64,000 bases of DNA, taken from Closterium sp. Naga37s-1. Its lineage: Eukaryota > Streptophyta > Zygnematophyceae > Desmidiales > Closteriaceae. The stretch is from contig CANJKZ010000971.1 of NCBI GenBank assembly GCA_947471745.1, positions 1,360,001-1,424,000 on the forward strand, in the 5' to 3' direction. Shown here piece by piece: positions 35,584-45,700 of the stretch. The first letter of the stretch is position 1; the number at the start of each line of letters is the position of its first letter. The notes beneath the pieces are model-generated. The model saw only the letters and a list, made by a program, of their open reading frames with translations. It made no database searches and was not told the origin of the DNA. Position numbers and translations under genes: made by a program.

Positions 35584-36647
35584 TGACTTACTGATGTAAT
35601 ATGTGCTCACGCGATGGTGCACACATAGCATGGTGTGCAATACGCATGTCTCTTGACTGAATAAGCACCTGGATGACTAATAGAGGTGCAGCATGTGAAT
35701 GTAACCGGTGTGTTTTCAATGAAATGTATTTGCAATCAGCATTAACAGTGGGAGGTACAAATATATATATCAAAATGTACCAATCTGCTGTTTATTAATG
35801 TACAGATTTTGCTGTTCGGTGTAGGGTCGTAAGGCAGCCTGCCATTACTGTCGAATCTGCTCGAAAAGGCTGTCCGCAATATAAGCTAGGCTGTCATTAC
35901 TGCCCTTAGGGCGTGTCACCTCCTCAAAGGGGATTGTTAGAACGAGCACCGTACTAAACCAAAATTGTTTTTTTATTAAAACCGTACGGTACCAAATGCA
36001 ACCCCCAGAAATTCGAAATTCGAACAGCTGGTTACCACCCGAGGTGACACGCCCTTAGGAGCCCGTATCCAGTGCGACTTAGACTCCTGCTCGTTTGACT
36101 CATCCGCGGTATTAGCCTCTCATTACTGCATATACGCTGCAGTGGAGATACTGCCGTTCCGCCTTGCAAGATCACATGCACTGCGTCCCCGCCTGGTCTT
36201 CGTTATAGATCGATCGCGTTATAAGATAGCCTCCGTTACTCCCTGTATGCTGCATTGGCGTTATTCGCGCTCGGCCTCGCGAGTTCGTAAGCACTGCGTC
36301 TCCGCCTGCTGCTCGTTAGAAACTGTCCGCGATATAAGATTACATGTACCATCAAGGTAGGATATGAAGAAAGGTGCCAAGTTGTGGGCTTGTGAAAAGG
36401 TACCATACGGTACGGGTAGCTATATTCGTCTCTAGTCATTCCCTCCACGCCTTATCCCCTCTGTCAACGCTCTGCATCCCTCCCACCTTATTCCGCTCCC
36501 CTTCCCCGTCCCCATTCCCCTTCCCGCGTCCCTCTCCGCCCACCATCCAGCCAGCAATCCCCCAATACCCCTGCTACAGCCTTCCTCACAGCAACAGCCT
36601 TCGCGAATCCACCAGCGGTTGCCATCCCAGCAGCAATAGCCCAGCTG
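35584..36647. other. Intergenic region between ABCC and MOC1
   Basis: About 1 kb without a gene, apart from the small TIR element at 35,909-36,054. It must hold the ABCC 3' end and the MOC1 promoter. From about 36,430 the sequence is pyrimidine-rich on the plus strand, as upstream of the ABCC gene. Confidence 0.5.
35909..36054. mobile_element. 146-bp MITE, Tourist/PIF-Harbinger-like, copy 1
   Basis: Perfect 14-bp terminal inverted repeats, GGGCGTGTCACCTC and its complement, are flanked on both sides by TTA (35,906-35,908 and 36,055-36,057). A 3-bp TTA target duplication with GGG-initial TIRs is typical of PIF/Harbinger-type MITEs. The interior is AT-rich with no coding capacity. A second element with the same first eight bases lies at 56,985-57,341. 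Confidence 0.7.
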
Positions 36648-39600
36648 GTGTTACCAAGGATCGCGAATTCAGGGGAGCTGACGAAGTCACCAACGATGAG
36701 AAATGCAGCAGTGCTGGCGAATGCAGCAATTCTGGCGAATTCAGGGGTGCTGGCGAAACTGGCACTGTCACCACCGCACCCCGTTAACGTCTCTTCCTGG
36801 CGAAATGCCTCACCTGGGGTTGCAGAGCGACTGTTTCCTTTGCCAGGGGCCCTCTCTCCTGCCTACCTTTCTGGTGCGAAACTTCTTGGGCAGATGAACG
36901 GTCCTGTGAACAGTTTTTTGGGCGGTCGTGCTTGCTCAGCTGCTGCATCCATCGGCCATGATGCCTCTGCCAGTGTACTCGATACTGAAGGATCCGTTTC
37001 TGTTACAACCATTGAGGCGGAATCTCCAGTGACGAGTACAGGAGCCTCTGCTAATGTTGAACTGACTGTAACGAGTATGTCAGGTCTGCTGGAGGAGGCG
37101 GGTGGGAGGGGAAAGGGGAGGAGGGGGAGGCCTAAGGGGAGTGGGGAACGGGGAACAGGAGGGGAGGGAGGGGGAAAGGGGACAGTCAAGGGGAAGCAGC
37201 TAAGGTTACTGCTGGAGGAGGTAGGGGGTGAGGGATTGGTGGGGGAAGGTGGGGAGGAGGGGATAGGGGCAGATGGCAGTGTGGGAAAGAGAAACCCAGA
37301 TCTAGAATTGCGCACAGTTGGTGAAGGTTCTATACAGAGTGACTCTAACGGTAGCAGTAACAATGCTGTGAGTGAAGTGGTTGTGGTGAGAAGAACGCGG
37401 GGCAGAAGAAAGACGGCTGAGCTGACCGAAAAAAAGGAGGAGGGGGAGATGGAAGGGGCGAAAGGGGGTGAGAACCTAGTGGCGGAAGCAAGGGAGGAGG
37501 GGAGAGAAGCAGACAGCAGGATGCGAACAGAATCGCCTGATTCAATCCTTCCCACAACAACTGGTGGTAAGAATGATTCGATGCTGAGTGACTCTAACCA
37601 GAGTGAAATTAATGGAAGTGAAAGTCTGGTTAAAGTGGTGGTGGTGAGGAGAACGCGGGGCAGAAGAAAGTCTGCTGAGCTGACCGAAAAGAGAGAGGAG
37701 GTGGGGATGGAGGGGGAGGGAGAGGGAGAGGGGAAAAAGAAGACGGGGAGGGGGAGGCGGAAAAGCAAGGAAGAGAGAGTGAATGATAAAGAGGAGAAGG
37801 GAGATGTCAAGGCAGGCGATGACATGCGGATGGGTGTGAGGTCTGACAGTGCAGGTGCTGTGTGTGCTGATGTGGGGGAACCTATGAGTGTTGTGGGGAA
37901 CCTTGTGTGTGTTGACATGAGGAGGGAGGGTCCCAGCCTAGATGGGGGAAGTAACCACGACCCCCCAAGTGTGCACGGTGACACCTCTCTCTTGACTTTA
38001 GAGGCGCCTCAAAAGTCCCCAACAGTGGACGGTGGCGACTCTCTCTTGAAATTCCTCCAAAACCTTGCGCTAGAAGCGGTGGGCGGCAGCGACACAGAGG
38101 GCGAGAGAGGGCCACACGTACCGGCACCAACCGCACTGGACCCCATGGAATTGCGCAAGAGAGCGTGGCACGCTGATATATCCCAGAGGCATCCCAAGGG
38201 GGCTGTCATTTTGGGCGTGGACCCAGACGTGCTAGGGGCCGTGGCTGTGCTTTTTGTTAGGCCCCGGAGGAAACAAGAGGTGGAAGGTTGTGCTGTCAGT
38301 GTTGTCAACACCAGGACTGGACGGGAGGAGGAGCAAGGGGATGGTGCTGAGAAGGTGCTGCGTGTTCAGTCTTGTTTTGAGGCGACTCAAAATGCTACGG
38401 CAAGTGAATGGGAGGAGAGGCTTACTGTTGCTGCTGCTGAAGCTGCGAGAGAGGGCGGAGGAGGAGGAAGTGGGAGAGGAGCAGTGGAAGAGGAAGGGGA
38501 GGGTGAGGAGGATTGTGAGAGAGTGTGGGAGGTTGAGGGGGGGATGGAGGGATGGACACGAATTCTGACAGGAGAGGATGGGGCGGACGGATTGGAGGAA
38601 GGGAGATCAACAGTGTATGGGCAGGTGGGTTATAGCCTATAGGTGAAATACTGTCAAAATTAGTCTTCAAAACGTTGCAAACTTGAAAATCTGCAACTCT
38701 AATCAGCTTCTATTCAAAACCCTGGTTCTGTAACACTGCTCTGCAAGTTTTCAAAACTCTGCAAATTTTACAACCCTCCGATCCATGACACGCCATAGGA
38801 GCCTGTATTTAAACCCCTGGTTCTGAAATCTTGCACTGCAACAAACCCTGCAATTTTTTCACTTGTTCTCGCAGATCCATGACGTGCCATATGAGCTCGT
38901 ATCCGTGGGTGCTTCCAATCGCAAGAGGCACTGTGCCCAGGCCATAGCGGCTCTCCTGCACCAGTTGCCACCTGCCCCAGGTATGAACGGTCTGGTTACC
39001 ACCTGCACTGCACCAGGTGGGTCTTATGAGGCACCTCTAGAGGCGCAAGAGGCACTGCGCCCAGGCCATAGCTTCTCTCCTGCACCAGTTGCCACCTGCA
39101 CCGGGTGGGTTACACAGTTAGGTTGCACTCTGGTTACCACATGCATGGGTTTCTAAGGCCCGTCAAACATTGGCCCAGGCCATATCGGCTCCCCTGCACC
39201 AGTTGCCACCTGCACCAGTTGCCACCTGCACCAGTTGCCACCTGCACCAGTTGTCACCTACACCAGTTGCCACCTGCACCGGGTATGCTATGGTCTGGTT
39301 GCCATCTGCTGCTTTCTTGTTATTTGTTCTGGTTTCTTCCCCTCACCTTCTTGTCACCTTCCTCTCACCTTCCTGTCTCCTTTATTCATCCTTCTTCTTG
39401 CTGTCATCTCACCTTCCTCTCACCTCCCTCACCCTCCTCTCACTTTCCACTCATCTCCCTCCCACCTTCCTCTCAGCTTTCCCAACCTTGCTTCTGCAGA
39501 GCCCTAGTCGTTTCGCCTCCCTTCTCACCCTCTTACCCTCTTCTCATTCCCTTCCTTACCCCCTGCTCTTCTCATTCCCTTCCTTACCCCCTGCTCTTCT

Positions 39601-42120
39601 CCTTCCCTTCCTTATCCCCTGCTCTTCTCCTCCCCTCTCCTCCCCCTTCCTGCTCTTCTGCTGGCCCCTTCTCCCCTCATCTTCTCCTTCCCTTCGCGGC
39701 CTCCCTCCCTCTCTCCACTCCCATCACCATATCAGTTCGCCTTGCCTATGTGGAGCAGGCCAGGCCGTTCCCCTCTGATGGCAAACAGGTGGGTTGGGAT
39801 GGGGTGCAATAAGGTGGGATGGGGTGCAATCAGGTGGGATGGGGTGCAAGCAGGTGTGTCCTGCACTCTGAAGTGAAGTGCATCCAAGAAGAAGGTATTA
39901 CTTCGACACATATTGTATTCTAGAGTTCATTCGGTGGTTTTTGAGGCGCCTCGAAAAGAGTGCATTCGGTGGTACAACTGCCCTTCGGACATGTTCTTCA
40001 GAATACAATACTTCGACACATATTGTATTCTAGAGTGCATTCGGTGGTACAACTTCCCTTCATAAGGAGCAAGGCCAGGCCAGGCCTTGTGACGTGAAGT
40101 GGGACGTTTTTTAGGCGCCTAAAACATCGTCTCACTTTGAAGGCCTTTTAAATGGCGAGGCCATTCCCCTCTGATGGCGAGCAGATGAGATGAACACTGT
40201 GCAAAACAGTAACAAGTTGTTGATCCAATGCTGTGAATCATCCAATCCACCTCCTTCCCCCCCTTCCTCATCCTGCAGGGTTGGTACGGCTGTGGCTTTG
40301 GCTTCGGGGTGTGGATGGGCGTGCTGGCAGCAAGTGGGTTTGAGGTCACCGCGGTGACGTCTGTGCGCTGGAAGGCTGCCATTCGTTCACAAGCACCCCT
40401 CGCTTTCACCTCCAAGGTCGGTCGCTTTACTCAGCTACTCAGTCAGCCAGTCAGTCAGTCGCTTCGGGGTGTGGGTGGGCGTGCTGGCAGCAAGTGGGTT
40501 TGAGGTCACTGCAGTGCCGTCTGTGCGATGGAAGGCGGCCGTTCGCACTCAACCACCACTCGCGTTCACCTCCAAGGTTTGTCAGCACTCACTCACTCAC
40601 TCAGTGAGTAGCTGTGCGCACGTCCCAACCTACTCTGCTCCCAGCAAGTGGGTTTGAGGTCACCGCAGTGACGTCTGTGCGATGGAAGGCTGCCATTCGT
40701 TCATAAGCACTGCTTGCCTTCACCTCCAAGGTCGGTCCCTCACCTACTCACTCGCTCACTCACTCGGTAGGTCTTTCAAACACTCACCCACTCATTCACT
40801 CACTCACTCAGTGAGTTGCTGTCTGCACTTCCAACAAGCAAGTGGGTTCGGTTTGTAGGTCACCGCAGTGATGTCTGTGCGGTGAAAGCTGCCATTCGCA
40901 CACAGGCACCACTCGTTTTCACCGTCAAGGTCACTCACTCACTCAGTCATCCACTCACTCACTCATTCACTCAGTCGGTTAAAATATGACAGTGGTTCAC
41001 GTGTAAAACCTTTATATGAGCCTTGGCCGCATTACCTCTCGAGGTACCGGCTTCTAAGGCTGCCTCATGCACGAATATAGTAACTGCTTTGCCTGCTTAG
41101 TTTTCAGAAACGTAACAGTGTTTTTATGCTTCACTGTGCGCGGATTTGTCTCGCCCCTCTTCTTCTCTCCCCCATGCCCAGGAGGACAGCAGACAGTTGG
41201 CTCTCTCGCTTTTCCCCTCCCTGGCCACACAGCTGAAAAGGAAAAAGGACCATGGTGAGTCAGCATATTCTGACATGCCCTCCCTCCCGCCCTGTATTCG
41301 CTTAGAACCGCTTTGTTGTCTGCCGCTCAAAGAGGACAACAAAGAGGTTTATATCCTCTTTGTCTTCTGCCGCTCCACTGCTCTCATCATCTGTGCCTAC
41401 CGCCCATCCACTGTTCTCATCCTTTGCATCCACATGCTGAGCAAAAGCTCTTTTGTCCCCCATTTATGGCACAACCACCAAGCAATACATGTACATTAGA
41501 TGCCTGCTGTTCCACGCCTTGCTCTCACCCTCACGCTCTGCAGCTCTCGCCCTCTCTCATCGTCTCATCCTCTCCCACCCTCTCTGTACATGTACATTAG
41601 AGCCGAGCAGAAGCGCTTCTCATTGCCATATACGGCACAAGCCTTTGGCGCTATACGGCACAAGCCTTTGGCGCTATACGGCACAAGCCTTTGGCGCTAT
41701 ACGGCACAAGCCTTTGGCGCTATACGGCACAAGCCTTTGGTGACTTTTGAGTCGACTCAAAAGTCACCCTGAGCCGAGCAGAAGCGCTTCTCATTGCCAT
41801 ATACGGCACAAGCCTTTGGCCAGGCTCAGAAATCGTCTGTGTTTGCTGCTCCCACATTTTCTCATCGCCTCTCCCCACTCTCATATTTCCCTCTCCCTTC
41901 CTCTCTATTCACAGGCCGAGCAGAGGCCCTCCTGATTGCTACATATGGCACAAACCTTTGGCCTTCCTCAGGTGAAAAGTCGAAGAAGACAAGGAGTAGA
42001 GCCAAGGCAGCGACTGGGGAGGCTGTGAGAACTGGTGGTGAGGGCATGGAGGATGGAAGCAGCAGAATGGAAGTGAAAGAGGATTCGGTGCCATGGTCCA
42101 TGCCTTTGCCCGTGATATGA
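36648..42120 (+). CDS. MOC1: MOC1-type chloroplast Holliday junction resolvase with long N-terminal extension
   Basis: RuvC-fold endonuclease that resolves four-way junctions in chloroplast DNA and is needed for nucleoid segregation. Exons: 36648-38624, 38875-38980, 39736-39788, 40279-40416, 41182-41254, 41915-42120; all GT-AG and in phase, about 850 aa. The acidic active-site blocks are GVDPD (38,214), LAYVEQ (exon 3), EDSRQLALSLFPSL (exon 5) and KRKKDHG|RAEALLIATYG (exons 5-6), so it looks catalytic. GWYGCGFGFGVWMGVL in exon 4 is also characteristic. Plant MOC1 proteins are about 280 aa. Here exon 1 adds some 520 residues: an Ala/Ser-rich start that could be a transit peptide, an AT-hook-like GRRGRPKGSG, and two repeats of VVVRRTRGRRK(T/S)AELTEK. 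The start codon is the first in the open frame and is uncertain. Confidence 0.9.
39000..39295 (+). repeat. Tail copies of MOC1 exon 2 and an 18-bp derived minisatellite
   Basis: About 39,040-39,105 and 39,165-39,210 repeat the end of exon 2 (GCCCAGGCCATAGCGGCTCT and on). From 39,197 to about 39,285 the last bases of the exon (CACCAGTTGCCACCTGCA) form about five 18-bp units. The real donor is CCCCAG|GTATGA, at 38,980/38,981. Confidence 0.8.
39938..39957. repeat. GCGC-centred palindrome between direct repeats, MOC1 intron 3
   Basis: TTTTTGAGGCGCCTCGAAAA lies between two copies of a segment including CTTCGACACATATTGTATTC (about 39,901-39,937 and 40,013-40,050). A second, TTTTTTAGGCGCCTAAAA, is at 40,107-40,124 in the same intron. 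Confidence 0.85.
40455..40935 (+). repeat. Three tail copies of MOC1 exon 4
   Basis: Copies at 40,459-40,577, 40,645-40,732 and about 40,840-40,932 repeat SGFEVTAVTSVRWKAA with the TCCAAG|GT donor, increasingly decayed with distance. They are separated by CACT/CTCA microsatellite runs (40,590-40,610, 40,740-40,815, 40,930-40,975). Confidence 0.85.
41435..41825 (+). repeat. Head copies of MOC1 exon 6 and a 23-bp tandem repeat ending in a palindrome
   Basis: Copies of the exon 6 start (GAGCAGAAGCGCTTCTCATT) lie near 41,437, 41,605 and 41,775. The last 23 bp of the second copy (CGCTATACGGCACAAGCCTT and on) are repeated about five times (41,630-41,738) and stop exactly at a 30-bp perfect palindrome (41,739-41,768). 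The third copy then follows. The real exon 6 begins at 41,915. Confidence 0.85.
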
Positions 42121-42787
42121 CTGTTACTACCTCAGGCCAATGTGGTGCCAAGTCAGGCCAGTGAGAAGGAGACTGCTCAGGCTAGTGCCAGTCAGTGAGA
42201 AGGAGACGAGGAGAATAGCCAAGGCAAGGGTGAGATGAATGTTACCAGCTCAGGCCAATGAATGGGGACGAGCATAGCATGTGCATGGCTGCTGCAAGAT
42301 GGGAAGCAGTGAACCTCTAGCAACCAGTGAGAGAGGGGAAGGTGAAGCAGTGCTTGAGTCGGGACCGCTGAAAATGTAGAGCCTTACCATTTTTTTGGCC
42401 ACCAAGAATGTCCCCGCGCGCTACTGCTGGCCTTGCTGCTGCCCTTCAACAGCAGTAGGGTGCATGGGCGATACACAAGAGGTCTTTTGGGTTCTCAAAA
42501 ACCAGCCAAGAAACATTCCAGTCCAGTCCAGTCCTTTGGTACCCCTCTTTTTTTTTTTGCCACACCCCTTGGAACCGCCTCTTTTATATTTCCAGTCTCT
42601 TGTTTCCAGTCCAGACTGGTTTGTAGTGGAACGATGCAATCTTTTTGCTTATTCATACCACATACCTACATGGTACTCTTTACACAGGAGGTGTGTAGTC
42701 ACAGTTACTGTACCAAGGCCAGCAATATAGGCGCCTGAAAAAAAAAAAACCAATCGTTCTAAATGGTTGGTAGGTAGCAGGTGCTGG
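42121..42787. other. Convergent 3' intergenic region between MOC1 and the p24 gene
   Basis: Tail-to-tail spacer of 667 bp. No further gene was recognised. It contains a half palindrome TAGGCGCCTGAAAAAA near 42,729-42,745. Polyadenylation signals could not be placed with confidence. Confidence 0.5.
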
Positions 42788-45700
42788 TTACAAAAGTTTC
42801 TTGTGGTGGAAGAAGGATTTGAGGTGGCAGAACTGAAGGGCTGTGAGGGCGATGCAGACAAGGAGAGAAGCGAGACTTATGCATGCTATTCTGAAGTGTG
42901 TTGTGTTGACCACTTGCTGCAGCTCCAATTCCCTGCAATTCAAATGACAGGAAGGGATGCAGGTCAAGCAGGTAATGAAAGGTGAAGAGGAGGAGCAAAG
43001 CAAGGCTGAAACACGCCACTCTCACCTCTGTGAAAGAACTCAAGCTGAGCCGCCACAGGGGCATGAGGCAGCAACAAGATAATCATGAGTGGGTTGATGG
43101 AGGGGGTCAGCTCTCACCACTCATGGAAGAAATGTAGCTCATCCGCCACAGAGGTATGAGGCAGCATGTTTGAGGTGTGCGATGTGAACCGTTCATTCCC
43201 CAATGGCAACAACATAGCACCAAGATGGTAAAGCAAGGGTTGCCGCTCACCTCTCTTGGAAGAATTCTAGCTCAGCCGCCACATTCGCAGCCGTGCGTTA
43301 ATGAGGGTATTTCTGAGACGTCTCAAAAAGGCTGCTTCTCACTCACCTCTCGTGGAAGAATTCAAGCTCATCCGCCACAGAGGCAGCCATGCTCTCCAGA
43401 TCTTGGAGCTCCGAGTCAAAGGTCTGAAAGCAGAAAGAGGAGAGGAGGAGGGGGGAGGTGATTAAGGAAGGGAAGGGCAGAAGGGTGTGTCAACCACTTT
43501 GAGGCGAGACCAGCCGCCACAGAGGCAGCCATGCTTTCTAGAGTTTGGAGCTCCGAGTCAAAAGTCTGAAAGCAGAAAGAGGAGTCTGAGGCAAGAAAGG
43601 CCGCCAGCCACCACAGAGGCAGCCCTGCTCTCCCATGTCTGGACTGGAGCTCCCAGTCAAAAGCCTTTGAAAGGGAAAGGGGATAAAAGTCCCCTCACTT
43701 CACCTCACATTGCCTCACCTCTTCTACCCTCCCTTCTTCTGCCCTTCCCTCTATCTACTTCCCTTACATTGCCTCACCTCTTCTACCCTCCCTTCTTCTG
43801 CCCTTCCCTCTATCTACTTCCCTTACATTGCCTCCCCTCTTCTACCCTCCCTTCTTCTGCCCTCCCCTCTACTTCCCTCACATCGCCTCACCTCTTCTAC
43901 CCTCCCCTTCTTCTGCCCTCCCCTCTACTTGCCTCGCATCGCCTCACCACTTCAAACCTCCCTTCTTCTGCCCTCACCTCTAATTGCCTCACAACGCCTC
44001 ATCCCCACCTGCTCCTTCTTGGGTGCTGCGAAGGGACGGGCCTCAAGTGCCCAGTACACAACAAACAATTTTTGAGGCGCCTCAAAAACCACCTCGAAAA
44101 TCTCATTCTTGGGTGCGACTGAGGGTCGGGCTTTAAGTGGCCAGTACACAACAAACAATCTCCTTTCCTTTCCTCCGTACCTCACCTTGACTTGCCTCAC
44201 CTCACCTCACCTCACCTCACCTCACCTCACCTCACCTCACCTCACCTCACCTCACCTCACGTCACCTCGACCTGCTCCTTCCTGGGTGTCGTGTGACTTG
44301 CCGACAGGCAATGCTACATCCACCTTCCCTCTCCAACCCTCTCTCTCTCTTTCATCCTGGCCTCACCTCAACTCGCCTCACCTGGACTTGCTTCACCTCG
44401 CCTTGCACTCACCTCGACCTGCTCCTTCCTGGGTGCTTCTGAAAGATGTGCGTCTTTTGACTTGCCCACACGCCATGCCACGTCCACCTTCCTCCTCTCC
44501 CTCCCCTTGCTGCGCCCTGCCCGCGCGCTCCCTGTTGCCGGCACATCCCTCTCTGTGCCTCTGAGAAGCAAAACAAAAAAACACAGGGAATGTGCCTCGC
44601 ACATCCCGCACATGCAGTGAGGGTGTTTTTGAGACGTCTCAAAAACAAAAAAACACAGGGAATGTGCCTCGCACATCCCGCACATGCAGTGAGGGTGTTT
44701 TTGAGACGTCTCAAAAACAAAAAAACACAGGGAATGTGCCTCGCACATCCCGCACATGCAGTGAGGGTGTTTTTGAGACGTCTCAAAAACAAAAAAACAC
44801 AGGGAATGTGCCTCGCACATCCCGCACATGCAGTGAGGGTGTTTTTGAGACGTCTCAAAAACAAAAAAACACAGGGAATGTGCCTCGCACATCCTGCCCG
44901 CGCGCTCCCTGTTGCCGGCACATCCCTCTCCGTGCCTCTGAGAAGCAGCAATGGTGTGCATACCATACACAAAATGTTTATCAGCGATCACAAATGGACC
45001 GCACGAGTTTTTAAAAGCACAGGTGATCATCAAGGACCGCCCCAAAAAAAAGGATGTTGGCTCGACTAGAAGGACTTTGGCCTGACTAAAAAACAAGAAA
45101 AAAACTTGAGAACAGTGGTATTCCATGCTCACACAAACATGTGCTTGAGAAGTGTACACCCCCCACCCCCACCCCTCCCTTCCCCCCGCCAACGCCCTCT
45201 ACTGCTGCTCCTACCCTCTCAGTCCCTCTGAGCAGCAGCAACGGTGGGCACAGGATGGCACACATTGGAGCAAAACGAAACAAGAGCTCAAAACACAAAC
45301 AGACGAAATTAGCCGGCTCAAAACAGCCTACCATCCAGCCCACCTGGACAGCCACACACACAACGTGTGATCCCCTGCTTCCTCTGTTATGAGCAATTCT
45401 TGAGATTTTTTTAGCAGCTCAGCCAACCCCCCCAACCCACCTGGATAGCCACACACAACGTGTGACCCCCGCTTCCTCCGTAATAAGCAATTCCTGAGAT
45501 TACTTAAGAGCTCAGCCAACCTCCCGAACCCACCTGGACAGCCACACACAGAGCGTGTGATCCCCTGCTTCCTATGTTTTTGGCAGGTGATTTTCTCCCA
45601 TAATGCTCAGAAATATCCCTCCAGCCAAATCAATCAGCCCACCCACCTGGACAGCCACACACACAACGTGTGATCCCCTGCTTTCGTTGCTCGGAATCCA

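Noticed and set aside
36863-37984. A 373-residue minus-strand frame opposite MOC1 exon 1
   Set aside because: Ser/Pro/Leu-rich complement of the Glu/Arg/Gly-rich MOC1 extension, without a domain; the plus frame continues into the recognised RuvC fold.
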